DNA from: CAWCAW01 sp963714125
GTDB taxonomy: Bacteria > Actinomycetota > Acidimicrobiia > Acidimicrobiales > UBA8190
Direction: 5' to 3'
DNA: 64,000 nt
Assembly: GCA_963714125.1 (NCBI GenBank)
Contig: OY970234.1
Coordinates: 2,046,001 to 2,110,000, forward strand
A program made the position numbers and the translations under genes. Below, piece by piece: positions 21,915 to 30,558 of this stretch. The notes beneath the pieces are model-generated. The model ran no database searches. It was not told where the DNA came from and saw nothing but the letters and a program-made list of their open reading frames with translations. Position 1 is the first letter of the stretch. Each line of letters begins with the position of its first letter.

Positions 21915-23105
21915 CTAGCTGTCGAGAGGGCGGAAGACCATGCCCGTACGCAGCTTGGGCCGGAAGAACGTGCTCTTGGGCGGCATGCGCCGGCGAGCAT
22001 GGGCCCACTCGCCGATCTGCTGCACCGTCACCGGGCGGATCAATACCCCGGCGTCGGCCTCACCGGAGCGAACCGACGCCACGATGGTGCGCCAGTCGTG
22101 GTGGTACTGCGCCGAAGCGCCTGCGGTGGTAGCGAGCACCATGGCCAGCAGACTTGAGTCGAGGTCCGATGCCGCCGCTTCGATCGATTCTTGTCGAGGC
22201 GTAAGGAGCCACACGTTGTCCGGCGTGATCAAGGCCAAGGCTTGGGACTCGGCCACCGGTGCCATGACGTCCTCGTCGGGCGGCCCCACCAGCACCATGT
22301 CGTACCAGCGGGAGAAGATCTCGCTCACGTCGCTGTCGCCCAAGCCGTGCAACGTGCGGTGAATGGGTCCGACCGAAACCTGGTCCTCGGCGAGCTCGAC
22401 CACGAAAGCCAGCACCGAGTCGTAGTCCCCGGCTTCGTTGCCGTTTTCCTGGCGCCGCTCGTCGCGATAGGTGAGGGCGGTCTCGTAGCGATGATGGCCG
22501 TCGGCGATCACCAGCGGTGAGGCGGCCACGCCGGCGGCGATGGCCTCGATGGCCTCGGGGTCGTCGATCACCCATAGTTCATGCATGACGCCGTCATCGT
22601 CGATGGCCGATGCGTGGGGCGCTCCCGAGGGTTCGTAGAACTTGGCCAAACCCGGCGTCAACGACAGTCCCCAGATAGGCGAGAGGTTGGTGCGCGTGGC
22701 CCGCAACAAATCAAGACGGTCGCTCTTGTCCTTCGGGATGGTCTGCTCGTGGGGGAGGATGTCGCCGCCGACCGGTTCGCAGCCAAGCGCCCCGAACACG
22801 CCAGTGGTGGCGGGGCCGCCGGGCATGGTCATCCGATACGCGTAGAACACCGGCGCCGCGTCTCTTTGCACCAGGCCCTCATCGATCCACGCGGCGAGGA
22901 GATGGGCGGCGGACCGGTAGCGATCAAGGCCCGAGCCCGGGTCGTCGACGGGCAACTCGACATGGATGGCGTTGGCGCGGTGGCGGGCGGCCAAGGTGGC
23001 ACGTTCGGCCGGCCCAACCACGTCATAGGGCGGGGCGATGACCTTGTCGAGAGGGACCGATCGGTCATAACGAAGTCCGGCGAAGGGCTCAAAGCGAGGC
23101 ACCAC
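21915..23105 (-). CDS. DUF1015 family protein
   Basis: 396 residues in this reading. Matches the DUF1015 family: FEPFAGLRYDRSVPLDKVIAPPYDVV at the N-terminus, HEQTIPKDKSDRLDLLRATRTNLSPIWGL, then VIADGHHRYETALTYRDERR, which is a strongly conserved HHRYET block. The function of the family is not established as far as I know. The open frame extends to ATG 23150, but family alignment starts at VVPRFEPF, so the adjacent GTG codons 23105/23102 are preferred. It is divergent from the MFS gene and shares with it a palindrome at 23140-23155. Confidence 0.85.
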   Translation of the reverse strand: MVPRFEPFAGLRYDRSVPLDKVIAPPYDVVGPAERATLAARHRANAIHVELPVDDPGSGLDRYRSAAHLLAAWIDEGLVQRDAAPVFYAYRMTMPGGPATTGVFGALGCEPVGGDILPHEQTIPKDKSDRLDLLRATRTNLSPIWGLSLTPGLAKFYEPSGAPHASAIDDDGVMHELWVIDDPEAIEAIAAGVAASPLVIADGHHRYETALTYRDERRQENGNEAGDYDSVLAFVVELAEDQVSVGPIHRTLHGLGDSDVSEIFSRWYDMVLVGPPDEDVMAPVAESQALALITPDNVWLLTPRQESIEAAASDLDSSLLAMVLATTAGASAQYHHDWRTIVASVRSGEADAGVLIRPVTVQQIGEWAHARRRMPPKSTFFRPKLRTGMVFRPLDS

Positions 23106-23139
23106 TCTTACGTAGCACACTGGGGGCGTTCGTTCCCAT

Positions 23140-23155
23140 TTTACGTTCACGTAAA
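23140..23155. promoter_or_regulatory. Palindrome in the DUF1015/MFS divergent promoter region
   Basis: TTTACG-TTCA-CGTAAA, a perfect 6-4-6 inverted repeat lying nine bases before the MFS GTG start (23164). TetR-family operators before efflux genes often look like this. No TetR gene is in the window, so the cognate regulator, if any, is elsewhere. Its closeness to the start would allow simple steric repression. Confidence 0.5.
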
Positions 23156-23163
23156 GTGGAACA

Positions 23164-24915
23164 GTGAGCGATGTTCGCGCCGATGTCGTCAGGCCCGACC
23201 GCTACAAGTGGGTGGCGCTGTCCAACACGACGCTCGGCATCTTCATGGCCTTGCTCAACTCGTCCATCGTCATCATCTCGTTGCCGGCCATCTTCCGCGG
23301 CATCGATGTCAATCCACTGCAAGCGTCCAACATCGGGCTGCTGTTGTGGTTGCTCCAGGGCTATCTGGTGGTGACGGCGGTGCTCGTCGTGACCTTGGGC
23401 CGTATCGGCGACATCTTCGGCCGGGTGCGCATGTACAACGCCGGTTTCGCCGTCTTCACGGTGGCGTCCATCGCGCTGGCGGCGTCACCGGTCAAAGGCG
23501 TTGGTGGTGCCGATGTCCTCATCGCGCTGCGGATCGTGCAGGGCGTGGGCGGCGCGTTGCTCATGGCCAACTCGCTGGCCATCCTCACCGACGCCTTTCC
23601 GCCCAGCGAGCGCGGCATGGCCCTGGGCATCAGCATTGTGGCCGGCACCACGGCGACGTTTCTCGGCCTCATCGTGGGTGGACTGCTCTCGGCGGTGGAG
23701 TGGCGGCTCGTGTTCCTCGTGAGTGCCCCCGTTGGTGTGGCTGGAACGATTTGGGCGTATCTGAAGCTGCGGGACACCGGCGTGCGCTCCAAAGCCCGCA
23801 TCGACTGGTGGGGCAATCTCACCTTTGCCCTCGGTTTGGTCCTCGTGATGATCGGCCTGACCTACGGCTTGATACCCCATGGCGGGCACTCCATGGGTTG
23901 GACGGGACCGTGGGTGCTGGCTGAGCTCATCGGAGGAGTCGGCCTTCTGGGCGTCTTCGTGTTCATCGAGACCCACGTGGCGGCGCCCATGTTCCAGCTC
24001 TCGCTGTTTCGGGTGCGGGCCTTTGCCGGCGCCGGGCTCGCCAACCTGCTGTCGAACATGGGACGAGGCGGACTGCAGTTCATGCTCATCCTCTGGTTGC
24101 AGGGGATCTGGCTCCCGCTGCACGGCTACTCGTTCTCGAGGACACCGCTGTGGTCGGGTATCTATCTGGTGCCCTTGTCCGTCGGATTCCTCGCCGCCGG
24201 CCCGGTGGCCGGTCGTCTGTCGGACCGTTATGGACAGCGGTGGTTCTCGACGATCGGCATGTTCGGCGCTGCCGCCACGTTCGTGGCTCTGCTGGTGTTG
24301 CCGGTGGACTTCTCCTACGGATGGTTCGCTGCCATCATTCTCGCCAACGGGATCTGCGTGGGGCTCTTCGCCGCGCCCAACAGCACCACCATCATGAATG
24401 CCGTGCCGGCCGAGCAACGAGGGGCGGCGTCGGGCATGCGGGCGACGTTCATGAACTCGGGCTTTGTCTTGTCGATCGGCATCTTCTTCTCGCTCATGAT
24501 CGTGGGGCTGGCCTCGAGCCTGCCCTCGACGATGTTGCATGGACTGCTGGCCCAGGGCGTCCCGCTGGAGACGGCGCGACGGGTGGCGGCCGTGCCTCCG
24601 GTGGGGAACCTCTTCGCCGCCTTTTTGGGCTACAACCCCATCGGCACCTTGTTGGGTCCGGCCGCGCTGGCCCATCTCGGTCCGGCTCGAGCCGCCGTCG
24701 TCACCAGCAAATCGTTCTTCCCGGCGCTCATTTCGGCTCCTTTTCATCGCGGCCTGGTGGTGGCGTTCAGCGCATCGGCGATTCTGATGATGGCGGCCGG
24801 TATCGCCTCGCTGGTGGCGGGCAACGCCAGCGGGGTCTCGGAGATTGATGTCCCCGCCACACCAGGTGAGCCCGTCGCCCGAGACGAGATGGCCCTCGAG
24901 TCGGGGGCTACGTGA
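23164..24915 (+). CDS. MFS transporter of the DHA2 (EmrB/QacA) type
   Basis: Proton-driven exporter in the cytoplasmic membrane, probably with 14 segments; 583 residues. Visible features: first segment ending in LLNSSIVIISLPAIF (motif D1-like, with Asn where drug exporters often have Asp), motif A-like GRIGDIFGRVRMYNAG in loop 2-3, and motif C-like region in segment 5 (LAILTDAFPPSERGMALGI). A second motif-A-like stretch GRLSDRYGQRW occurs in the C-terminal half. Substrate unknown: drug, lipid or siderophore precursors are all possible. The stop is 24 bases before the next gene, which is a phosphatidyltransferase. Confidence 0.9.
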   Translation: MSDVRADVVRPDRYKWVALSNTTLGIFMALLNSSIVIISLPAIFRGIDVNPLQASNIGLLLWLLQGYLVVTAVLVVTLGRIGDIFGRVRMYNAGFAVFTVASIALAASPVKGVGGADVLIALRIVQGVGGALLMANSLAILTDAFPPSERGMALGISIVAGTTATFLGLIVGGLLSAVEWRLVFLVSAPVGVAGTIWAYLKLRDTGVRSKARIDWWGNLTFALGLVLVMIGLTYGLIPHGGHSMGWTGPWVLAELIGGVGLLGVFVFIETHVAAPMFQLSLFRVRAFAGAGLANLLSNMGRGGLQFMLILWLQGIWLPLHGYSFSRTPLWSGIYLVPLSVGFLAAGPVAGRLSDRYGQRWFSTIGMFGAAATFVALLVLPVDFSYGWFAAIILANGICVGLFAAPNSTTIMNAVPAEQRGAASGMRATFMNSGFVLSIGIFFSLMIVGLASSLPSTMLHGLLAQGVPLETARRVAAVPPVGNLFAAFLGYNPIGTLLGPAALAHLGPARAAVVTSKSFFPALISAPFHRGLVVAFSASAILMMAAGIASLVAGNASGVSEIDVPATPGEPVARDEMALESGAT

Positions 24916-24939
24916 GCGTCTGCTCGTAGACTCGGGACC

Positions 24940-25653
24940 GTGCCCGCCGACGATGCTGCCGGCCATCCCCGGGTGGTCATCTCTGAGGTATCTGAGTCGT
25001 TTGAGGTGCCTGGGGCCAGCGGCGCCGCCGAGCCTGCTGAGGAGGGCTTGGATCGCGTCCTGACCATTCCCAACCTCGTCACCGGCATTCGCCTGGCGTG
25101 TGTGCCGCTGTTCGTTTGGTTGTTGTTCGGGGCCCACCACCAGACGGCGGCCGCCATCCTCCTGGCCGTCTTGGGTGCCACCGACTGGGTCGACGGATTC
25201 CTGGCCCGGCGCTGGCACCAGGTGTCCACATTGGGGAAGGTCCTCGATCCCACCGCCGACCGCATCCTCCTGGCCACCGGAATTATCTCGGTCATGGTGG
25301 TGGGAGCCGTGCCGCTGTGGCTCGCGGTAGCCACCTTGGCCCGCGAGGCCCTGGTGTCGGGGGCCGTCGTTCTCCTGGCTGCCCTCGGTGCCGAGCGGAT
25401 CGACGTCTTGTGGGTCGGCAAAGCGGGCACCTTCGCTCTGATGGTCGCCTACCCGACGTTCCTGCTGGCCCACGGGCACGCCGGCTGGCAGCACCCCATC
25501 GAGATCTTCGCCTGGGTGTGCGCCATCCCCGGTCTGGCCCTGGCCTGGGTGGCGGCCGCCTCCTACGTGCCGGTCGCCCGAGGGGCCCTGGCTCGCGGCC
25601 GAGCAGAGGGAACCGGCCCCGGAACAGGAATCGGCCCAGCGAGCGCGGGGTAG
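24940..25653 (+). CDS. CDP-alcohol phosphatidyltransferase (PgsA-like)
   Basis: Integral membrane enzyme, 237 residues, that moves a phosphatidyl group from CDP-diacylglycerol to an alcohol. The family motif D-G-x2-A-R-x8-G-x3-D-x3-D is exact at residues 85-107 (DGFLAR ... GKVLDPTAD). About five or six hydrophobic segments follow LTIPNLVTGIRLACVPLFVWLLF. Best match by feel is phosphatidylglycerophosphate synthase, because of the IPNxxTxxR opening. Cardiolipin synthase of the same fold remains possible. The first 38 residues are acidic and may be partly untranslated; GTG 24940 is the only start proposed. Confidence 0.88.
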   Translation: MPADDAAGHPRVVISEVSESFEVPGASGAAEPAEEGLDRVLTIPNLVTGIRLACVPLFVWLLFGAHHQTAAAILLAVLGATDWVDGFLARRWHQVSTLGKVLDPTADRILLATGIISVMVVGAVPLWLAVATLAREALVSGAVVLLAALGAERIDVLWVGKAGTFALMVAYPTFLLAHGHAGWQHPIEIFAWVCAIPGLALAWVAAASYVPVARGALARGRAEGTGPGTGIGPASAG

Positions 25654-25707
25654 GGTCGTCTCGATGTCGCGTCACGGCCGTCAACAAAGTCCGAGGCGGA
25701 CGAGCCC

Positions 25708-28194
25708 ATGAAGGCCGTGATCATGGCCGGCGGTGAAGGCACCCGACTGCGGCCCCTGACGTCGAACCTTCCCAAGCCCATGTTGCCCATGGCCAACCGG
25801 CCCATGATGGAGCACGTGGTGGCGTTGCTGCGCCAGCACGGGTTCGACGACATCGTCGTCACGGTGGCCTTTATGGCCAACGCCATTCGGAGTTACTTCG
25901 GCGACGGCTCGGAATTCGGCGTTCGCATGGTGTATGCCACCGAGGAATCACCGCTCGGGACGGCAGGGTCCGTGCTCAACGCCCAAGAAGAGCTCGACGA
26001 GCGATTCGTGGTGATCTCTGGCGACGTCCTGACCGACATCAACCTGGCGGCGGTGGTCGAACACCACGTCGCCAACAAGGCTCTGGCCACCATCGCCCTG
26101 AAGGCGGTCGAGAACCCCTTGGAATTCGGCATCGTGATCACCCGCGAGGACGGATCGATCGAGCGGTTCTTGGAGAAGCCCACGTGGGGGCAGGTTTTCA
26201 GCGACACCATCAACACCGGCATCTACGTCTTCGAACCCGAGATCTTCGAGTTCATCGCGCCCGGGCGGCCCGTGGACTTCTCCGAGGAAGTGTTCCCGGC
26301 CGTGCTTGAGGCCAAGCTGCCCATGTTCGGCTACGTCGCCGACGGCTACTGGGAGGACGTGGGCACCTTGGCTGCCTACATCCAGGCCCACGAGGACATC
26401 CTCGACGAGCGCGTCCGCGTCGAGCTGGCCGGTTTCCCCCTGCGACCAGGTGTGTGGTTGGGCAAGGGCGCCGAGGTCCACCCCACGGCTCGGATCACCG
26501 GTCCGGCCGCCATCGGCGATAACTGCCATATCGGTGCCGACGCCGTGATCGAGGAGTACTGCTCGGTGGGCGCCAACGTCCGTATCGGCGATAGCGCCGT
26601 GTTGCGCCACACCGTCGTCCACGACAGCGCCTTTTTGGGCCCCGGGGTGCGCCTCGACGGTTGTGTGCTCGGACGCGCCTGCGACCTGCGCCAAGGGGTG
26701 CGCTGCGAAGAGGGTGTTGTCCTCGGCGACGAGGTGTTCGTGGGTGCCCACGCCGTCATCAAGTCCGGGGTGAAGGTGTACCCGTTCAAGACGGTGGAGA
26801 GCAATGCCACGGTCAACAGCTCCATCGTGTGGGAGTCGCGCGGCTCGCGCTCGTTGTTCGGCCGATTGGGGATCATGGGCCTGGCCAACGTGGACATCAG
26901 CCCCGAATTGGTGATGCGGCTCTCCATGGCATGGGCCAGCACGCTCGAAAAAGGCTCGACCATCACCGCCTCACGTGACACGAGCAAGGCGGCTCGAGTG
27001 CTCAAGCGTGCCGTCATGGTGGGGTGCAACGCGGCGGGGGTGAACGTCGAGGACCTCGAGGTGGCCACCGTTCCCGTCACCCGCTTCCAGGTGCGGGCGG
27101 GGACCGGGCTCGGAGGGATCACCGTTCGCCTGGTCGAAGGCGACTCTCAGTCCGTGATGATCCGTTTCTTCGATCAAGACGGCATCGATGTAGCCGAGGG
27201 GACTCAACGCAAGATCGAGCGGCTCTATCACCGTGAGGAGTTTCGCCGGGCTCTGGCGTCGGAGATCGGGGACATCGGGTTCCCGCCTCGGGCCCTCGAG
27301 TACTACACCGCCGCGCTCGGTAACGCCGTGGACACGGACACGATTGCTCAGGCGGGCTTCAAGCTCGTGCTCGACTATTCCTTCGGTACCACGAGCTTCG
27401 TGATGCCTAACGTGCTCGCCAAACTGGGCGCAGAAGTTCTCGTGGTCAACCCGTATGCGGCGACGGCGGCGGTGATGACCCGTGACCGGGTGGCCGCCGC
27501 CCAAGGGGTCGCCGACCTGGTGCGGGCGTCAGGCGCTCATCTGGGTGCCGTGCTCGACCCCGATGGCGAGCACATCACGCTCATCGACGACGAGGGCCGG
27601 ATCCTCAGTGATGACGAATCCCTCCTGGTGTTGCTCGAGTTGGTGGTCAGGGCCACCCCGGGCGCCAAGGTGGCCATGCCCGTGGCCGCGCCCAGCGCGG
27701 TGGAAGGGATCTGTGCGGCTGCCGAGGCCGAGATTGTATGGACCAAGCTTTCCGCCACCAACCTGATGGAGGTGGCCAGCGCCGGCGGCATGACCTTCGC
27801 CGCCAGCCAGCTGGGCGGGTTCATCTTCCCCAAGTTCCTTCCCGCCTTCGACGCCGTGGCCACCTTGGTGCACCTGTTGGGGTTTCTGGCGGTGAGCGGA
27901 GAACGGCTCTCGAAGCTCACCGGAGCCCTGCCGCCGGTCCACATCGTCCACGAAGAAGTGGTGACGCCGTCGGAGCAAAAAGGCACCGTCATGCGCACCA
28001 TCGTGGAGCGGGCCAAGGGGCGGTCCATGGTGCTCGTGGACGGCGTGAAGTTCCCGGCCAGCGACGGATGGACGTTGGTGGTCCCCGATCCCGAGGAGCC
28101 GACCACCCATGTCTGGGTGGAGGCACCGACCGAGGCCGAGGCGAGGTCCCGCGCTCAGGAGCAGTCCGCTCGTATCCGTCAACTGATCGGCTGA
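25708..28194 (+). CDS. Sugar-phosphate nucleotidyltransferase fused to a phosphohexomutase-like domain
   Basis: 828 residues. N-terminal nucleotidyltransferase (1-235): GGEGTRLRPLTSNLPKPMLPMANRPM is the NTP/sugar-phosphate signature and EKPTWGQVFSDTINTGIY the second half of the site. Residues 260-370 form a left-handed beta-helix of hexapeptide repeats. Residues 375-828 resemble phosphomannomutase/phosphoglucomutase. That part looks inactive: the TASHNP-type phosphoserine loop is missing and the metal loop expected as DGDxDR reads LDPDGEHITLIDDEG. The same fusion occurs in other actinobacteria, often annotated mannose-1-phosphate guanylyltransferase; glucose-1-phosphate is an alternative substrate. 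It likely feeds cell-envelope glycan synthesis. Follows the phosphatidyltransferase gene after 54 bases. Confidence 0.88.
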   Translation: MKAVIMAGGEGTRLRPLTSNLPKPMLPMANRPMMEHVVALLRQHGFDDIVVTVAFMANAIRSYFGDGSEFGVRMVYATEESPLGTAGSVLNAQEELDERFVVISGDVLTDINLAAVVEHHVANKALATIALKAVENPLEFGIVITREDGSIERFLEKPTWGQVFSDTINTGIYVFEPEIFEFIAPGRPVDFSEEVFPAVLEAKLPMFGYVADGYWEDVGTLAAYIQAHEDILDERVRVELAGFPLRPGVWLGKGAEVHPTARITGPAAIGDNCHIGADAVIEEYCSVGANVRIGDSAVLRHTVVHDSAFLGPGVRLDGCVLGRACDLRQGVRCEEGVVLGDEVFVGAHAVIKSGVKVYPFKTVESNATVNSSIVWESRGSRSLFGRLGIMGLANVDISPELVMRLSMAWASTLEKGSTITASRDTSKAARVLKRAVMVGCNAAGVNVEDLEVATVPVTRFQVRAGTGLGGITVRLVEGDSQSVMIRFFDQDGIDVAEGTQRKIERLYHREEFRRALASEIGDIGFPPRALEYYTAALGNAVDTDTIAQAGFKLVLDYSFGTTSFVMPNVLAKLGAEVLVVNPYAATAAVMTRDRVAAAQGVADLVRASGAHLGAVLDPDGEHITLIDDEGRILSDDESLLVLLELVVRATPGAKVAMPVAAPSAVEGICAAAEAEIVWTKLSATNLMEVASAGGMTFAASQLGGFIFPKFLPAFDAVATLVHLLGFLAVSGERLSKLTGALPPVHIVHEEVVTPSEQKGTVMRTIVERAKGRSMVLVDGVKFPASDGWTLVVPDPEEPTTHVWVEAPTEAEARSRAQEQSARIRQLIG

Positions 28195-28232
28195 GTGCCC
28201 CGCCGGCTCGGCGTCAAGCGGGTGATTCCGGT

Positions 28233-28625
28233 ATGGTCCCAGCCGTGCTCGTACCCGACGATCTTCGTTACACATCGGACCACGAATGGGTGCGCGTCAT
28301 CGACGCCAAGATTCGAGTTGGCGTCACCGACTATGCCCAAGATGCGCTCGGTGACGTGGTGTACGTGCAGCTTCCGGCCCTGGGTTCGACGGTCGAAGCG
28401 GGGGCCGTGCTCGGCGAGGTGGAGTCCACCAAATCGGTGTCGGAGATCTACGCGCCGCTGACGGGGGAGGTGGTTGCCGTCAACGCCGCGTTGGGTGATG
28501 CGCCCGAGAAGCTCAACGAGGACCCCTACGGCGACGGATGGATCTGCGAGATCACCCCGAGTGACCTCCAGGGCGTGTCGGGGCTACTCGACGCCGGCGA
28601 GTATTCCAAGCTCACTGCCGGGTAA
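28233..28625 (+). CDS. gcvH: Glycine cleavage system H protein
   Basis: Lipoyl carrier of the glycine cleavage complex, 130 residues, the standard size. DLRYTSDHEWVRV at the N-terminus, GDVVYVQLPALGSTV, and the lipoyl-lysine site GEVESTKSVSEIYAP are all present; the C-terminal NEDPYGDGWICEI is also diagnostic. ATG 28233 chosen, GTG 28245 in frame is nearly as good. The frame is open much further upstream but that overlaps the preceding gene. No gcvP or gcvT nearby; it leads the gcvH-garA-merR cluster as in mycobacteria (Rv1826-Rv1828). Confidence 0.95.
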   Translation: MVPAVLVPDDLRYTSDHEWVRVIDAKIRVGVTDYAQDALGDVVYVQLPALGSTVEAGAVLGEVESTKSVSEIYAPLTGEVVAVNAALGDAPEKLNEDPYGDGWICEITPSDLQGVSGLLDAGEYSKLTAG

Positions 28626-28658
28626 TCCCGCCGTGAGGAACCCAGGCAAGGGACTAGC

Positions 28659-29141
28659 GTGGACGGCGTGTTCTGCAATAACTGTGGGCATCGCAACCCG
28701 ACCGAAGCAAACTTCTGCTCATCGTGCGGGGCGGTGCTCACTTCTCGAGGATCCGATTCGACGGTGACCCTCCACCCTGTGGACGCCCAAGGGGAGGTGG
28801 GGGAGGATGAACTGACGGTGACGCTCCCCGACAGGCCGAGCGGAGCTGGGCTTCTCGTCGTACAGCGCGGCCCCAACGCCGGGAACAAATTCGTCCTCGA
28901 TACTGAGGTCACCAAAGCCGGTCGCCACCCCGAGAGCGATATCTTCTTGGACGACATCACCGTCTCCAGGCGACATGCCGAATTCTTTCGCGCCCAGCAT
29001 GGTTACAGCGTGCGAGATGTGGGCTCGCTCAACGGGACGTATGTGAACCGTGAACGCATCGAGGAGGCCGTTCTGAGTAGTGGGGATGAAGTCCAGATCG
29101 GCAAGTTCAAGCTCGTGTATCTCGCGGCGGCCGAGGAGTGA
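28659..29141 (+). CDS. garA: Zinc-ribbon/FHA protein, GarA/OdhI homologue
   Basis: 160 residues. Zinc ribbon with Cys 6, 9, 20 and 23 (CNNCG ... CSSCG), then a linker, then an FHA domain (about 63-155) with the phosphothreonine-binding residues: GRHPESDI, SRRHAEF and DVGSLNGTYVN. In mycobacteria and corynebacteria, GarA/OdhI binds and inhibits 2-oxoglutarate dehydrogenase and adjusts glutamate enzymes, and is switched by phosphorylation of an N-terminal ETTS motif. That exact motif is absent; DSTVTL (about 33-38) and ELTVTL (about 51-56) are possible substitutes. Identification rests on FHA similarity plus the gcvH-garA-merR order. GTG start; GTG 28668 is an alternative. Confidence 0.87.
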   Translation: MDGVFCNNCGHRNPTEANFCSSCGAVLTSRGSDSTVTLHPVDAQGEVGEDELTVTLPDRPSGAGLLVVQRGPNAGNKFVLDTEVTKAGRHPESDIFLDDITVSRRHAEFFRAQHGYSVRDVGSLNGTYVNRERIEEAVLSSGDEVQIGKFKLVYLAAAEE

Positions 29142-29166
29142 GCGGCGTGTCGCGTACGAGTCAGCC

Positions 29167-30558
29167 ATGACCACCCGCACGTACCTCTCCATTGGGGATG
29201 TCCTCACGCTGCTGCGCCGCGAGTTTCCTGACGTCACCATTTCCAAGATTCGGTTCCTCGAGAGCCAGGGTCTCGTCAATCCTGAGCGCACACCGTCGGG
29301 ATACCGGAAGTTCTACGAGTCCGACGTCGAACGCCTGCGCTGGGTGCTGCGCCAGCAACGCGAGCATTTCCTGCCCCTGAAGGTCATCAAGGGCCGTCTT
29401 GAGCAAGAAGACGAGTTCGACGACGACTTTGACGGTGACGTTGAGGCTGACGTCGAGGTTGCTGTTGACGACGGCTACGGAGGCTGGAGTGACGACGGCC
29501 TCGAGGTTCATGAACCGGCCCTGGTGGGGCAACGAGCCACCGGCGCCGAGCTGTCCACGGCGGGGCACATTTCCTCGGCTCCGGGTTCGGGTCCCGCCTT
29601 GCCCGGCTTCGAGACGATCTCGCCCATCACGGCCCCCGGGGACCTGCGGTCAGACCCGGCGCGTGATGGGGCCAAGGCCAGCGGCCCCGAATTGGCCGGG
29701 CCGACTTTTGCGGGCGCGCCAGCGCGGCGCGACGCCGCGGTGACTTCGTCAGCCCCGGCGGCCGTAGGGCCGACGTCGACGGCGGGGTCGCTCATCGGCT
29801 CCTCCTCCCGTGGCGATGGCATGTCACGTATCGGTGGCTCGCGAGATACCGCCGCCGCCCGGCACCCCGCTGCCACCGCTCACGCCGACCCAGCGGGGAG
29901 CGGAGACCGGGGCCCGCGTGCCTCGGGTGCAGGGCAAAAGGGACGAGCCGAGACACCGGCGCACCCGGCCGGCTCTCGGGCTGTGCCTGAGGCCGGTTCG
30001 CCACCGCCGTCGCCGGCCGCGGCCCGGGGGGCCGCCTCTTCACCGGGGGCAGGCTCAGGGGCAAAGCGCACGACCCGGGGCACGGGGTCCTCGGCCACAG
30101 CACGCAGCACCGAGGGCGGGCGCCGCTCGGCGGGGGCATCGCCCGACGAGGCCCCTGCGCCGGCCAACGCCATGGCAGGCGCCAGCATGACCCTCGACGA
30201 GCTGGCGGCGGCCTCCGGCATGGCCGTCGCCGATGTCACCCAACTCGAGTCGTTCGGTCTGATTTCGGGTCGCCTGGTGGGGGGCGTGGCGTACTACGAC
30301 GAGGACGCCTTGATGGTGGCCCGCATGGCGGCGGGTTTTGCCGCTTTCGGCGTCGAAGCCCGGCACCTGCGCCTGCACAAGAACGCCGCTGATCGGGAGG
30401 CAGGGTTTATCGAGCAGATCGTCCTCCCGCTGCTCAAGCAACGGAATCCCGAGGCCCGCCAGCGTGCCTACGACACCGTAGAAGAGCTGACGCGACTGGG
30501 CTTGGGGCTGCGCACGACACTGCTGCGCTCGGCGTTGCGCAATCAGCTCGGCGGGTGA
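29167..30558 (+). CDS. MerR-family regulator with long low-complexity insert (Rv1828-like)
   Basis: 463 residues. N-terminal winged helix, about residues 1-80: YLSIGDVLTLLRREFPDVTISKIRFLESQGLVNPERTPSGYRKF is the classic MerR DNA-reading head. A stretch of about 230 residues (roughly 111-341) rich in Ala, Pro, Gly, Ser and Arg then separates it from a C-terminal helical domain (MTLDELAAASGMAVADVTQLESFGLI onward) that matches Rv1828 relatives. Rv1828 itself is about 250 residues, so the insert explains the length. No effector-binding Cys set is visible. ATG 29167; a longer frame from 29080 overlaps garA. The stop overlaps the next start by four bases (GTGA). Confidence 0.87.
   Translation: MTTRTYLSIGDVLTLLRREFPDVTISKIRFLESQGLVNPERTPSGYRKFYESDVERLRWVLRQQREHFLPLKVIKGRLEQEDEFDDDFDGDVEADVEVAVDDGYGGWSDDGLEVHEPALVGQRATGAELSTAGHISSAPGSGPALPGFETISPITAPGDLRSDPARDGAKASGPELAGPTFAGAPARRDAAVTSSAPAAVGPTSTAGSLIGSSSRGDGMSRIGGSRDTAAARHPAATAHADPAGSGDRGPRASGAGQKGRAETPAHPAGSRAVPEAGSPPPSPAAARGAASSPGAGSGAKRTTRGTGSSATARSTEGGRRSAGASPDEAPAPANAMAGASMTLDELAAASGMAVADVTQLESFGLISGRLVGGVAYYDEDALMVARMAAGFAAFGVEARHLRLHKNAADREAGFIEQIVLPLLKQRNPEARQRAYDTVEELTRLGLGLRTTLLRSALRNQLGG

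Noticed and set aside
21698..22132. 144-residue plus-strand frame after korB
   Set aside because: Runs into the DUF1015 gene on the opposite strand, Cys/Arg/Trp-rich composition, no ribosome binding site.
23485..25494. 669-residue minus-strand open frame
   Set aside because: Opposite the MFS and phosphatidyltransferase genes; Gly/His/Gln/Arg-rich and without recognisable motif.
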